From positions 50,544-114,543 of the forward strand of contig JAFAZX010000029.1 of assembly GCA_019239425.1 (NCBI GenBank): 64,000 nucleotides of DNA. The letters run 5' to 3'. A model generated the notes under the pieces. It was not told the origin of the DNA, searched no databases, and saw only the letters and a program-made list of their open reading frames with translations. A program made the translations under genes and the position numbers. Below are positions 8,723 to 17,247 of the stretch, piece by piece (within the stretch, counting starts at the first letter, position 1; the number at the start of each line of letters is the position of its first letter). This stretch comes from Acidobacteriota bacterium (GTDB lineage: Bacteria; Acidobacteriota; Blastocatellia; Pyrinomonadales; Pyrinomonadaceae).

Positions 8723-10251
8723 CCAGGCGGGGGCGGCGGGGGCGGGTCGCCGTGCTCCTTCTCGCTCCTGACGGTCACGCCCTTGTGGAGCTTGTAGGCG
8801 CGTATGAAGAGCGCGAGCGCGACCCAGATTCCGATGAGGGCCAAAGGGTACGTGATGGCGTGCGGCCACTTGACGGCGACGAACGAGAGCGCGAGCAGCA
8901 GCCCACCCGCCATCCACATCAGACGCCCCTCCGCCGGCCCGAGCACGCGGCGGTTCGTGATGGCCGCGCCCACGGCGCTGCCCACGCCGATGAAGCCCGC
9001 GGCGGCGCGGCTCGTGCTCCCCTTGCGGCTCGTGCGCTGCCTGCGCCTCCCGTGCGCGGGCGGCGGCCCGAGCGGCTTCACGCGCCTTCGCTCGCTGATG
9101 ACGATCTCGGTCGCGTTTTCGAGGTCGCGGCAGTACATCTCCTCCATCTGCTTCGCGAAGCCCTCGTCCTCGATGGAGACGTCCAGCTCCCAGTTCCCCA
9201 TCCAGCTCGCGACGTTCAGATTCGTCGAGCCGACGCGCGCCCACTTGCCGTCGACCACGGAGGTCTTCGCGTGGATCATCGGGCCGTTCCACTCGAAGAC
9301 GCGCACGCCCGCCTCGAGGAGCGCGCGGTAGTTGGCGCGCGAGAGCGCGGAGACGACCGGGATGTCGCTCGCGCTCGGCACGAGCAGGCGCACGTCCACG
9401 CCGTCCTGCGCCGCCGCGCGCAGGGCCTGCACGTACATCGTCGTGCCGACGAAGTACGCGTCCGTCAGCCAGAGGTACTCGCGCGCGCCCGCCGCGACGA
9501 GCTGTTCGAGCCGGTAGAGTCCGACCGAGTTCGGCTCCGTCGCGATGACGCGCACGGACACGTCGCCGCCCTGCCCGATGGTTTCGGGCGCGGGCAGGTC
9601 TTCCGCGGGAATCTTCTCGCCGCACGAAGTCTCCCACGCGCGCGCGAAGGCCGCGTCCATCTCCGCGACCGCGGGGCCGCGTATCTCGACGCCGGTGTCG
9701 CGCCAGGGGTCGATGTTCTTCTCCGGGCGGCCGACCCAGTCGCGGCCGACGCAGAGGCCCATGACGAAGCCCAACTGCCCGTCCACCGAGATCATCTTGC
9801 GGTGGTCGCGGTTGAACCAGCCGAACGGCTCGTCGAAGCGCGGCGGGTTGAAGCCCCTGACCTCGACGCCCGCGTCGCGCAAGTTGCGCCAGAACCTCCG
9901 CGAGGTCTTGCCGACGGCGCCGAGCCAGTCGTAGACGACGCGCACACGCACGCCCTCGCGCGCCTTCGCGATGAGCGCTTCGGCGAACTCGCGGCCCACG
10001 TCGTCCTCGTGGATGATGAAGCTCTCGAAGTGTATCGTGCGGCGCGCGTTCTTAATCGCTTCGAGCCAGGCGGGGTAGTTCTCTTTGGCGTCGACGAGGA
10101 GCCGCACGCCGTTGCCGGGGATGAGCTGCGACCCCGTAGCGCGCGCGTACGCCTTGTCGACGGCGCGGCGCACGGGCCGCAACTCGGCCGTGTTCCCGCG
10201 CACGTCCGCGCGCTCCTGCGGCTTGGGTTGGTAGACCTCGGTCGTCATCAA
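8701..10251 (-). CDS. Cardiolipin synthase-like phospholipase D protein
   Basis: A 516-residue protein with two PLD catalytic motifs: His150-x-Lys152 ([19 protein letters not shown]) and His327-x-Lys329 ([11 protein letters not shown], followed by VGSTNLN). This matches the ClsB/YwiE-like group that joins phosphatidyl groups into cardiolipin. After the PLD core come a basic linker (about 395-420) and a C-terminal hydrophobic part with two to three transmembrane stretches (about 425-495), so it is probably membrane anchored. The last residues (MKDEG) and the stop are encoded by the adjacent GGATGAA hairpin and are probably not ancestral. Start ATG 10251 is followed by a second ATG. Confidence 0.85.
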   Translation of the reverse strand: MMTTEVYQPKPQERADVRGNTAELRPVRRAVDKAYARATGSQLIPGNGVRLLVDAKENYPAWLEAIKNARRTIHFESFIIHEDDVGREFAEALIAKAREGVRVRVVYDWLGAVGKTSRRFWRNLRDAGVEVRGFNPPRFDEPFGWFNRDHRKMISVDGQLGFVMGLCVGRDWVGRPEKNIDPWRDTGVEIRGPAVAEMDAAFARAWETSCGEKIPAEDLPAPETIGQGGDVSVRVIATEPNSVGLYRLEQLVAAGAREYLWLTDAYFVGTTMYVQALRAAAQDGVDVRLLVPSASDIPVVSALSRANYRALLEAGVRVFEWNGPMIHAKTSVVDGKWARVGSTNLNVASWMGNWELDVSIEDEGFAKQMEEMYCRDLENATEIVISERRRVKPLGPPPAHGRRRQRTSRKGSTSRAAAGFIGVGSAVGAAITNRRVLGPAEGRLMWMAGGLLLALSFVAVKWPHAITYPLALIGIWVALALFIRAYKLHKGVTVRSEKEHGDPPPPPPPGRMKDEG

Positions 10252-10369
10252 ACTGACATCTTAGCCGTCACGCCGTTAGGCAACTGTGTCCGCAAGCCAA
10301 CAAATCTGTTGCGAGGTTCGGGAGAGGCCACTCATAATAACGCGAATCGGCGCGGGAGGGCGAAGACAT

Positions 10370-11044
10370 TTGGACACGAAGCAGAAGGCGGGTTTCAGGG
10401 CGGCGGAGTTTATCGAGGACGGGATGCGCGTGGGCCTGGGCACGGGCACGACCGCCTACTGGCTGGTCGAGCGCCTGGGCGAGCGCGTGCGCGAGGGACT
10501 GCGCGTGCGCTGCGTGCCGACCTCGCGGCGGACGGAGGAGCAGGCGCGGGGCCTGGGTATTCCGCTCGTCACGCTCGGCGAGGCCGGCGGGCTAGACCTT
10601 GCCGTCGACGGCGCGGACGAGATCGGGCCGGGCCTCGTGCTCGTCAAGGGCGGCGGCGGCGCTCTGCTCCGGGAGAAGCTCGTGGCCTCGGCCGCGCGGC
10701 GCTTCGTCGTCATCGCCGACAAATCGAAGTGCGTCGAAGTGCTCGGCCGCTTTCCACTCCCCGTCGAGGTCGTGCCGTTCGGCTGGGAGCTGACGGCGCG
10801 CAGGGTCGCGGACGCGGCGCGCGTCGAGCCCGTGCGCAGACTTGACGCGGGCGGCGAGCCGTTCGTCACGGACAACGGCAACTACATCGTCGACTGTCAC
10901 TGCGGCGCGATTGAAGACCCCGCGCGCCTGGAGCGCGAGCTGAAGTCGCTCACGGGCGTCGTCGAGAGCGGCCTCTTCGTCGGCATCGCACACCTCGCGG
11001 TCGTCGCTGCCGACGACAAAGACGTGGAGATCATCGAACCTTAG
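10370..11044 (+). CDS. rpiA: Ribose-5-phosphate isomerase A
   Basis: RpiA interconverts ribose 5-phosphate and ribulose 5-phosphate in the pentose phosphate pathway. Seen motifs are GLGTGTTA near residue 24 (phosphate binding), LAVDGADEI near 78 with the catalytic aspartates, and VKGGGGALLREK near 91 with the conserved lysine and glutamate. Taking TTG 10370 gives 224 residues, the normal family length. GGGAGGG lies about 10 bases upstream. An earlier GTG at 10286 would add 28 residues with no resemblance to the family. The gene is divergent from the PLD gene, with about 118 bases between the chosen starts. Confidence 0.92.
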   Translation: MDTKQKAGFRAAEFIEDGMRVGLGTGTTAYWLVERLGERVREGLRVRCVPTSRRTEEQARGLGIPLVTLGEAGGLDLAVDGADEIGPGLVLVKGGGGALLREKLVASAARRFVVIADKSKCVEVLGRFPLPVEVVPFGWELTARRVADAARVEPVRRLDAGGEPFVTDNGNYIVDCHCGAIEDPARLERELKSLTGVVESGLFVGIAHLAVVAADDKDVEIIEP

Positions 11045-11066
11045 ACAGAACCGCTCGCGGTTCTGT
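11045..11066 (+). terminator. Short GC-rich hairpin after rpiA
   Basis: ACAGAACCGC and GCGGTTCTGT form a perfect 10-bp stem with a 2-nt loop, starting at the base after the rpiA stop. No run of T follows, so it is at best a weak or factor-assisted terminator. Confidence 0.5.
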
Positions 11067-11073
11067 TCATCTC

Positions 11074-11109
11074 GTGACGCAAAGCGTACAAAGAAGGCGC
11101 AAAGAGCGG
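11074..11109. repeat. Degenerate GACGCAAAG-type repeat
   Basis: TGACGCAAAGCGTACAAAG followed by AAGGCGCAAAGAGCGG is a decayed tandem of roughly 9-bp (R)ACGCAAAG units. No complementary arm is visible. It lies between rpiA and the VTT protein gene and probably belongs to the same general class as the hairpins, but the support is weak. Confidence 0.5.
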
Positions 11110-11134
11110 ATAGAGTTCCTTTAGCATCGCGCGC

Positions 11135-11782
11135 GTGCAGAGACCGTTGACGCTTCTCCTCGCCGCCTCCTCCTGGGCGCGCACGCTCATCGAGCTCTTC
11201 GTGGGGCTCGGGCCGTTCGGCCCGTTCCTGCTCGAAGCCTTCGACTCCTCCTTCTTCTACGTGCCGCTGGCGAACGAGCTTCTGCTCTTCGCGCTCATCC
11301 ACGGCGGCGGCGAAGCTTCACGCTGGATGTGGGTGGTCTACGCTCTGACGGGCGCGGCCGGGACGGTGGCAGGCGTCTTCCTGCTCGACCTCGTCATGCG
11401 GCGCGTGGGCGCGGGCGGCGTCGAGCGTCTGGTCGGGCGGAAACGTTTCGGGAAGCTGAAAGCCAAGGTCGAGCGCAACACCGGCTGGGTCGTCTTCGTG
11501 GCGTCGGCGCTCCCGCCGCCCTTCCCCTTCCGCTTCACACTGATGACGGCCTCGGCGCTCCAGTGCGACCGCACGCGGATGTTCACGGCGGTCTTCGCCG
11601 GGCGCTTCCTGCGCTTCGCGGCCGAGGCGCTGCTCATCCTCTACTTCGGCCGCCGCTTCCTCGACTTCATGAACTCCGACGCCTTCAACTACGTCGTCTA
11701 CTCGCTCACCCTCGTCGCCGTCCTCGGAAGCGCCGTGACGATCTACAGGATGTTCTGGAAAGGACAAAGCAGTAGGCAGTAG
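11135..11782 (+). CDS. VTT-domain (DedA/YqaA-like) membrane protein
   Basis: A 215-residue integral membrane protein with about five hydrophobic stretches and the VTT/SNARE-associated layout: a loop with FDSSFFYVPLANELLL, a GAAGTVAGVFLLDLVMRRVG helix, then SALPPPFPFRFTLMTASAL with the typical proline-rich re-entrant loop, and GRFLRFAAEALLILYFG. Family members are linked to undecaprenyl-phosphate or phosphatidylethanolamine translocation and membrane homeostasis; the role of this one is unknown. The start is GTG 11135. The last residues (SSRQ) and the TAG stop are encoded by the AGTAGGC hairpin, so the native C-terminus has probably been replaced. Confidence 0.82.
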   Translation: MQRPLTLLLAASSWARTLIELFVGLGPFGPFLLEAFDSSFFYVPLANELLLFALIHGGGEASRWMWVVYALTGAAGTVAGVFLLDLVMRRVGAGGVERLVGRKRFGKLKAKVERNTGWVVFVASALPPPFPFRFTLMTASALQCDRTRMFTAVFAGRFLRFAAEALLILYFGRRFLDFMNSDAFNYVVYSLTLVAVLGSAVTIYRMFWKGQSSRQ

Positions 11783-11848
11783 GCAGTAGGCAGTAAAGGC
11801 ACAACCTCTTCAACTGCCTACTGCCATCCGCCTACCGCCTACTGCTTT
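11766..11848. repeat. Heptamer hairpin, AGTAGGC family
   Basis: The left arm (11766-11794) is four AGTAGGC units, and the right arm (11813-11848) is the complement with one extra unit. The right arm has the recurrent variant order CTGCCTACTGCCATCCGCCT. The left arm contains the TAG stop of the VTT gene. The element lies between two convergent genes. Confidence 0.9.
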
Positions 11849-12042
11849 CAGTGCAGTCCGTCGCCCGAGGTGTCGCCGCGGGTGGATTCGCGCTTGCCGA
11901 GTTTGGGGACGGCTCGCGAGGTCGCGCCGCCTTTGCGCGCGGGGCGGCGTTTGCGCTCGCTGCGCGCCTGGGTCGAAGGGCCTTTGCGGCCGCGCACCTG
12001 CCGCTCTTCGTCGCGGCCCGCCATGTCTTTACGCTCCGGCAT
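11848..12042 (-). CDS. Small, highly basic protein of unknown function
   Basis: A 64-residue protein starting at ATG 12042, with AAAGGAG 9 bases upstream on the minus strand. It starts 21 bases after the stop of the GntR-type gene, so the two probably form an operon. About a third of the residues are Arg or Lys, with no hydrophobic core, transmembrane helix or cysteines, which suggests a disordered nucleic-acid-binding or ribosome-associated protein. I do not recognise the family. A TTG start at 12051 is possible but sits too close to the ribosome site. Its stop abuts the end of the AGTAGGC hairpin. Confidence 0.6.
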   Translation of the reverse strand: MPERKDMAGRDEERQVRGRKGPSTQARSERKRRPARKGGATSRAVPKLGKRESTRGDTSGDGLH

Positions 12043-12063
12043 CTTCCACAACTCCTTTTCGTC

Positions 12064-12417
12064 TCAGCCGCGCCGCCCGCCGTTCGCGCCCTTCTTCGAA
12101 GGCTGTGGCTGCAGCGCGCGGCGGTCGCGGCTGGTGACGCCGGCCTGGCCCGCGGCCGTGCGGCTCTTCTTCGCCCCGCGCACGCGGCGGCCCGAGGTGC
12201 TGAAGGTCTCGATCAGGCCGTGCTCTTCGAGCCGGCGGTAGGCGTTGCGCACGATGTTGCGGCTGACGCCGAGCTGCACGGCCAGCGCGCGCTCGGACGT
12301 GATGGCGTCGCCGCGGGTGAACTTCCCCGCCAGGATGGCGCTGGCGATCTGGTTGAAAATCTGCTGCGTCTTCGTCTCGTCGCTCCCCGACCGTATCCGT
12401 ATGTTCAAGTCCGGCAT
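12064..12417 (-). CDS. GntR-family transcriptional regulator (YtrA-like, short)
   Basis: A 117-residue protein whose first 80 residues form a GntR winged helix-turn-helix: TQQIFNQIASAILAGKFTRGD, ITSERALAVQLGVSRNIVRNA (recognition helix), YRRLEEHGLIETFSTSGRRV (wing). There is no effector-binding domain, only a short basic tail. That resembles the small YtrA-type GntR proteins, which often control adjacent ABC transporters; no transporter is adjacent here. It is followed by a small basic protein gene in the same direction. The family call is secure and the target unknown. Confidence 0.85.
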   Translation of the reverse strand: MPDLNIRIRSGSDETKTQQIFNQIASAILAGKFTRGDAITSERALAVQLGVSRNIVRNAYRRLEEHGLIETFSTSGRRVRGAKKSRTAAGQAGVTSRDRRALQPQPSKKGANGGRRG

Positions 12418-12442
12418 GTAGTGCGTGTCCCCCTTGTTCTTT

Positions 12443-12561
12443 AGTAAGCAGTAGGCAGATGGCAGTAGGCAGTTAAGAGCCCTGCCATCGTAAACCCGGA
12501 TTTAACTTTCAACCTACAGAACGCGGAGCGGCTGCCTACTGCCGTCTGCCTACTGCCTACA
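12443..12561. repeat. Heptamer hairpin, AGTAGGC family (copy 1 of a homologous pair)
   Basis: The left arm (12443-12474) and right arm (12532-12560) pair with few mismatches. The 55-60-nt loop ends in AACGCGGAGCGG. Arms and the loop resemble the element at 47333-47451, including CCGGATTTAACTTTCA versus CCGGATTAATCTTTCA. The element fills the gap between the GntR and erythromycin-esterase-like genes. Confidence 0.9.
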
Positions 12562-12566
12562 GCTTT

Positions 12567-13919
12567 TCACATCCCCGTCGGATATGTTTCGGGCGGCTCC
12601 TCGCCCGCGTGCCAGCTGGCCCCCGGCTCCAAAGGCTCGACGGCCCGCGTCTCTTCGAAGTGGAGCACGGCGTCGAACTGCTCGGCGAGCCGCGCCTGGA
12701 AGTAGTGGCTGAGGCGCTCGGTCTCGGGCCGGTAGACGACGCCGATGGCGCGCTCCAATCTGGGCAGCCTTAAGAGTTCTCTAGCGCGGCCGTCCGCGCG
12801 CAGGTCGAGCATGAAACGCTCCAGCCCCGCCTCGTGGAAGAGCGCCTCGTAGCTGCCTTCGAGCGCGGGGCGCACGCGCTTGCGGCGGCCCGGCTCGTCC
12901 CAGTCGCTCGAGGCGGTGACGGTGCCGCGGTGCGTCGTGAAGCCGACGAGGAAGCTTTCGCGCGCGTAGCGCTCGCGCACGAGCTGCCCGACGTTCCACT
13001 CGCCGCCCTGCCCCATCTCGGTCGCGCGCGCGTCGCCGAGGTGCGAGTTGTGTTCCCACACGGCGACCTTCGCCTCCTCGCCCTCGGCCGAGAGGTGCGC
13101 GACCAGGGCGTGCAGCGTCTCGGCCATGTGCCGGTCGCGCATGTTCCAGGTGTTGACGCGGCCGCGGAACATCGAGCGATAATACTCCTCCGCGTTCCGG
13201 ACGAGCCGCGCGTTCTGCTCGGCGTAGAAGAACTCGTCGCGCGCGACGCGCCCGTCGCGGTCGGCGAGTTCCGAGGCGCGCCGTCGCATCTCGATTAACT
13301 GCTCGACGACGGCCGGCTCGCACGACTCGGTCGCGCCGTAAGCGGCCGCGTACGCGTAAGAGGTCGTGTCCTCGCCGAAGTGCTCGAAGCACGAGTAACG
13401 TCTGCGCGCGCGCCGCGCCGCCTCCGGGTCGACTTTGTCGAGGTAGCCGAGCACTTCCTCAATCGAAGTGTAGAGGCTGTAGAGGTCGAGTCCGTAGAAG
13501 CCGACTTTCGCCGCCCCCTTCGGCAGCGCCTCGTTGTGCGCGCGCAGCCACTCGACGAACTCGACGACGACCGTGTTGCGCCACATCCACACGGGGAAGC
13601 GCCTGAAGCCGCCGAGCGCCTGGTTCGCGTCCTTGTCATCCGACTCGCCCCGCACGTAGCGGTTGACGCGGTACGCGTCCGGCCAGTCGGCTTCGACCGC
13701 GACGGCCGTGTAGCCCTTCTCAGCGATGAGCCGCTTCGTGATCTCGGCGCGCTCCCGGTAGAATTCGTGCGTCCCGTGCGAAGCCTCGCCCAGCAGCGCG
13801 AACCTCGCTCCGCCCATCAACTCCAACAACGGGTCGTAGTCCGCCCCCGCGCCCTCCAACAGACGCGCCGCCCCGCGCACGACCTCCGCCGCCACCCGCG
13901 CCGTTCCTGCTTCGGCCAT
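12567..13919 (-). CDS. Erythromycin esterase family protein
   Basis: A 450-residue protein of the EreA/EreB/succinoglycan-biosynthesis-like superfamily. The conserved catalytic region is visible: LLGEASHGTHEFY near 43-53 with His48 and His51, and AVEADWPDAYRVNRYVRG near 74-91 with Glu76. Later motifs are VWEHNSHLGDAR and GFTTHRGTVTA. True Ere enzymes hydrolyse the macrolide lactone. Most chromosomal homologues of this length have no proven antibiotic role, so I would not infer resistance. The C-terminal TYPTGM tail is unremarkable. The start is preceded by an 11-bp gap and a GGGTGCT hairpin. Confidence 0.85.
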   Translation of the reverse strand: MAEAGTARVAAEVVRGAARLLEGAGADYDPLLELMGGARFALLGEASHGTHEFYRERAEITKRLIAEKGYTAVAVEADWPDAYRVNRYVRGESDDKDANQALGGFRRFPVWMWRNTVVVEFVEWLRAHNEALPKGAAKVGFYGLDLYSLYTSIEEVLGYLDKVDPEAARRARRRYSCFEHFGEDTTSYAYAAAYGATESCEPAVVEQLIEMRRRASELADRDGRVARDEFFYAEQNARLVRNAEEYYRSMFRGRVNTWNMRDRHMAETLHALVAHLSAEGEEAKVAVWEHNSHLGDARATEMGQGGEWNVGQLVRERYARESFLVGFTTHRGTVTASSDWDEPGRRKRVRPALEGSYEALFHEAGLERFMLDLRADGRARELLRLPRLERAIGVVYRPETERLSHYFQARLAEQFDAVLHFEETRAVEPLEPGASWHAGEEPPETYPTGM

Positions 13920-13930
13920 AACAACCTCAG

Positions 13931-14016
13931 AAGGGGTGCTGGGTGCTGGGTGCTAGGTGCTGGGATTAAGAAGTGGTTTTTAACCAGCACCTAGCACCCA
14001 GCACCCAGCACCCTTT
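13931..14016. repeat. Heptamer hairpin, GGGTGCT family
   Basis: Arms 13931-13963 and 13984-14016 pair over 33 bases with one mismatch. The variant unit GTGCTAG occurs at the matching place in both arms, so the arms have stayed matched. The element lies upstream of the esterase-like gene and just after the BON gene stop. Confidence 0.92.
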
Positions 14017-14018
14017 GC

Positions 14019-15101
14019 TCAGCTCCGGCCCGCGGCCTTCGTCGACGGGCGCCCGAGGTCGTCAACGTCCGCGGCGCTCGACGTGGCCGTGATGTCGGAC
14101 GCTGGCGTGGCCGTCGTGCTGGTCGCGAGTGGCAGCGGCGCGTCCAGGCCGGCGAGCGGCGCTTCGGCGGCGGTCATCGGCTCGTAGCTCTGCACGCGCA
14201 GGTTGTTCTGCACGTTCGCGACGCCCGAGCAGGACTCGGCGATGTTCTCGGCGAGACGCTTGGCGTAGCGGCTGTCGACGGAGCCGTTGAGGATGACCTC
14301 TCCCACGACGACGTTGACCTCCACGTCCGAGGCGTCGAGCCACTCGTTGTCGGTCAGGCGGTCGCAGACCTCTTCGCGCAGGCGCTCGTCGGAGCGCCGG
14401 TAGTTCCTCGGCCCGCGCCCGCGGAACTTGCCCTCGCCGCGGCCGTAGGCGCGCCGGGCCTCGTCTTGATAACGGCCGCGCCCGCGGTCGTCCGCCTCGT
14501 CGCCGCCGAACCACGAACGCACCTGGTCGGCCGCGCGGTCGAGCCAACTTTCGCCCCTGCGCTCGTCGTGCCCGTGGGGCTCGTGCCGATGGTGTTCGCG
14601 GCGGTCGTCCTCGTAGTCGTCGCGCCCGTACTCGTAGCCGCTGCGGCCGTAGAAGCGGCTCGTCGTGCGGCCGTAGTCGGTGTCGTAGTCGTGCACCTCT
14701 TCGGCGCCCTCGTCGCGCCGGTAGGGGCGCTCGACGCGCCGCTCGTAGTCGCGCGCGGGCGCGCGCGTCAACGGCGTGCGCCCGTAGTCCTCGCCCTCGT
14801 ACCGCCTGGAAGAGCCGGCGTAGCCGCCGCGCTCGAACACCTCGCGGCCGTAGCGCGTGCCGTAGTCGCCCCCGCCGTACTCGCGCGTGCCGTAGCGCGA
14901 ACCCGCGTCGCGCGCGTCGTAGTCGCGCCCCTGCCCGTACTCGCGCCCGCCCGCGTAGCCGCCGCGGCGCAGGCCGCCGTACTCGCCGCCGCGCCCGTAC
15001 TCGCGCGCGCCCGAGCCGCGCTCGTACGGCCTCTCCTCGTCGCGCGCATCTTCCGAGTCGCCGTAGCGCCCGGAGCCGCGTCCGTCGTAACGTGATGACA
15101 T
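14019..15101 (-). CDS. BON-domain protein with a long R/G/Y/D-rich low-complexity region
   Basis: A 360-residue protein. Residues about 1-230 are a low-complexity stretch dominated by Arg, Gly, Tyr, Asp and Glu (many RxYG and RDYxR units), followed by a BON domain (about 237-305: LREEVCDRLTDNEWLDASD, VILNGSVDSRYAKRLAE, GVANVQNNLRV) and a short Ala/Thr-rich tail. BON domains bind phospholipid or partner proteins. The start ATG 15101 has GGAGG 6 bases upstream. There is no signal peptide, so the protein is probably cytoplasmic. The R/Y-rich part resembles sequences that phase-separate or bind nucleic acid, but this is inference. Confidence 0.82.
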   Translation of the reverse strand: MSSRYDGRGSGRYGDSEDARDEERPYERGSGAREYGRGGEYGGLRRGGYAGGREYGQGRDYDARDAGSRYGTREYGGGDYGTRYGREVFERGGYAGSSRRYEGEDYGRTPLTRAPARDYERRVERPYRRDEGAEEVHDYDTDYGRTTSRFYGRSGYEYGRDDYEDDRREHHRHEPHGHDERRGESWLDRAADQVRSWFGGDEADDRGRGRYQDEARRAYGRGEGKFRGRGPRNYRRSDERLREEVCDRLTDNEWLDASDVEVNVVVGEVILNGSVDSRYAKRLAENIAESCSGVANVQNNLRVQSYEPMTAAEAPLAGLDAPLPLATSTTATPASDITATSSAADVDDLGRPSTKAAGRS

Positions 15102-15168
15102 ACTCAACCTCCTTCGGCCCTTCCGCCGTCGAACAATTTCAAATCTCAGATTCGAGATTTCGGATTAC

Positions 15169-15357
15169 TCACTTCTTCTTCTGGTCGCCGCGGTCGCCCT
15201 GCCCCGCCTTGACCTCGGTCTTGGCGTGCTTCTTCACGTCCTGCGAGAGCGAGCGCCCCACGTCGTCCGACTCCTTGAACTGACCCTTCTCGTCGCGCCG
15301 CACGTAACGCTTGTCCGTGCCCGTGTCGATCAACTCCCGGTCACCCTTTTCTGCCAT
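15169..15357 (-). CDS. Small conserved hydrophilic protein
   Basis: A 62-residue, strongly charged protein without cysteines or hydrophobic segments. It contains DTGTDKRYVRRDEKGQFKES and VGRSLSQDVKKHAKT. I recall similar short proteins in many soil bacteria, often next to stress genes, but know of no function. GGGGGTGA lies about 8 bases before the ATG. It lies about 68 bases upstream of the BON gene in the same direction, so they may be cotranscribed. Confidence 0.65.
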   Translation of the reverse strand: MAEKGDRELIDTGTDKRYVRRDEKGQFKESDDVGRSLSQDVKKHAKTEVKAGQGDRGDQKKK

Positions 15358-15390
15358 CTCAAGTCACCCCCTTTTTCTTTGTCGAGAATC

Positions 15391-17010
15391 TCAGGCGCGC
15401 TGCGCCCTCCTCCTCTTCGCCCCTTGGTTGAAAAGCTCCTGCGCGCGTTCGAAGACGCCTTCGAGCGACTGCCTCTGCTTGAGCACGGGCTCGAAGAGGT
15501 CGCCCTCGCGCCCGACGCGCCCGAGCATGTTCTTGATGTGGAAGTCCGCGGTCTGCAACTTCTTCCGCTCGACCTCCTTCCATTCGAGCGGCGCCGAGAC
15601 GGTCGCGCCCGGCTTCGGCCGCACGGAGTACGGCGCCACCACCGACTTGCCCCGCGCGTTCTGCATGTGGTCGACGTAGATCATCCCCGCCCCGCGCTTC
15701 CGCTTCGAGCGCTCGACGGTCGCAACCTTCGACTGTTCACGCGCGACGACTGTCGCCAACTGTTCGGCCAACTTCGCGATCTGCCCGTACTCATAAACAG
15801 GCTCGACCGGAACGTAAACATGAATCCCGCGCGAGCCCGAAGTCTTCGGGTAAGAGTCGAGTCCGACGCGCGCGAGCACGTCGCGCGTTGTGACGGCCAC
15901 GTCGCAGATGGTCTCGAACGCGACGCCCTCGCCGGGGTCGAGGTCGAAGACGAACCAGTCCGGGTGTTCGAGGTCTCCGACGCGCGAGTGCCACGGGTGT
16001 CGCTCGACGGCGCCGAGGTTCGCCATGTAGAGGAGCGTCGCGAGGTTGTCGCCGACGATGTAATCGACCTCGTGCCCGCCGCCGTCCTCGACTTCGAGCG
16101 GCACCGTGCGGACGAACGAAGGCGCCTCGTCCACGTCGTGCTGGTGGAAGAAGGGGCCTTTGATGCCGCCCGGGTACCGCTTCATGATGAGCGGACGGTC
16201 TTTCAGGTAGGGCAGGATGTAGTCCGCGATTTCGTAGTAGTAGCGCACGAGGTCGCCCTTCGTGTATCCCTCGTCCGGCCAGTAGACGCGCCCGAGGTTC
16301 GTGAGCGGCACGACCTCGCGCCCGACCTTCACGCTCACGTCGCCTTCGAGCGCCTTCCGCCTCAACGCGCTCGACACGGCCACGGCCTTCCCGCCCTTCG
16401 CCGCCGTGTCGAACTTCCTCGTGTGCCCGCCGCCCTCGATTTCGCCCTTCGCCTTCTGCCCTCTGCCTTTCGCCTTCCCCTTAATCGTCTCGACGCCGTT
16501 CTCGGGCTTGCGCAGCCTTAGCTCCCAACCCTCTTCCGCGAACTCGTCCGTGCGTTTGAAGAGCAGCCACTCGCCCTCGCGCCGCTTCATCTTGACGAGC
16601 GTGAACGCGCCCTTCAGCTTCTCGCCCTTCAGGGCGAAGTCGAGCCGCCCCGCCTCCAACTGCTCGGCCGCCGTGCCTTCTCCAATCACCTCGTACGTGC
16701 CGCCGTCCCAGCGCATGTGCTCGCCCGCGCCGTACTCGCCCTCGGGGATGAGCCCCTCGAACTTGAGGTACTCGACGGGGTGGTCTTCCGTCTCGACGGC
16801 CAGGCGTTTTTCCGAAGGGTCGAGCGAAGGGCCGCGCGGCACCGACCAGGACTTCAGGACGCCGCCGACCTCAAGGCGAAAATCGAAGTGGAGTTTCGAA
16901 GCGTGGTGCTCCTGCACGACGAAGCGGCGGCCGCTCGTCTTCGACACAGCCCCCTTCGGCTCCGGCGTCCGCCTGAAGTCGCGCATCTTCCGGTAGGTCT
17001 CAAGCCCCAT
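15391..17010 (-). CDS. LigD-type protein: 3'-phosphoesterase (PE) plus polymerase/primase (POL), no ligase domain
   Basis: A 539-residue protein. Residues about 1-150 form the PE domain ([70 protein letters not shown]). A K/G-rich linker (about 180-215) follows. Then comes the LigD POL domain (about 225-510): GYTKGDLVRYYYEIADYILP, PLIMKRYPGG, FVFDLDPGEG with the metal-binding DLD, and SGSRGIHVYVP. In bacterial NHEJ these domains clean and fill DNA ends. The ATP-ligase domain normally fused in LigD is missing; a separate ligase gene lies divergently 237 bases away. The start ATG 17010 was preferred over 17034 because family members begin at this motif. Confidence 0.92.
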   Translation of the reverse strand: MGLETYRKMRDFRRTPEPKGAVSKTSGRRFVVQEHHASKLHFDFRLEVGGVLKSWSVPRGPSLDPSEKRLAVETEDHPVEYLKFEGLIPEGEYGAGEHMRWDGGTYEVIGEGTAAEQLEAGRLDFALKGEKLKGAFTLVKMKRREGEWLLFKRTDEFAEEGWELRLRKPENGVETIKGKAKGRGQKAKGEIEGGGHTRKFDTAAKGGKAVAVSSALRRKALEGDVSVKVGREVVPLTNLGRVYWPDEGYTKGDLVRYYYEIADYILPYLKDRPLIMKRYPGGIKGPFFHQHDVDEAPSFVRTVPLEVEDGGGHEVDYIVGDNLATLLYMANLGAVERHPWHSRVGDLEHPDWFVFDLDPGEGVAFETICDVAVTTRDVLARVGLDSYPKTSGSRGIHVYVPVEPVYEYGQIAKLAEQLATVVAREQSKVATVERSKRKRGAGMIYVDHMQNARGKSVVAPYSVRPKPGATVSAPLEWKEVERKKLQTADFHIKNMLGRVGREGDLFEPVLKQRQSLEGVFERAQELFNQGAKRRRAQRA

Positions 17011-17247
17011 CAGCACCCGGCCCCTCTGCCGCAATGTCGGTACACCTGTGTATGCGACCCGTTCATCCGCGCGGCCCGCGCGTACTCACTCGCGCCGGGG
17101 CCGCACGCCCGAACCCCGCGCAGTTTTAAGACTGCCGCGCCTCCCGACTTTGGTGGAACCAATCGCGACCTATCAGGCTTGCAACTTGCATGCTCAAACG
17201 GCCGAAGCCTTTCTTGGGACAGAAATTATGTGCGGCGGCAGACAGAC

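Noticed and set aside
11766..12561. CRISPR array reading of the tandem repeats
   Set aside because: Units are about 7 bp, tandem without unique spacers, and arranged as inverted arms. No cas genes are present.
12567..13919. Calling the erythromycin-esterase-like gene a resistance gene
   Set aside because: Most chromosomal members of this superfamily have no shown macrolide activity, and there is no mobile context.
16717..17247. N-terminal extension of the DNA ligase frame
   Set aside because: The extension overlaps the divergent PE-POL gene, has no ligase similarity, and a GTG start giving the family-normal N-terminus is present at 17248.
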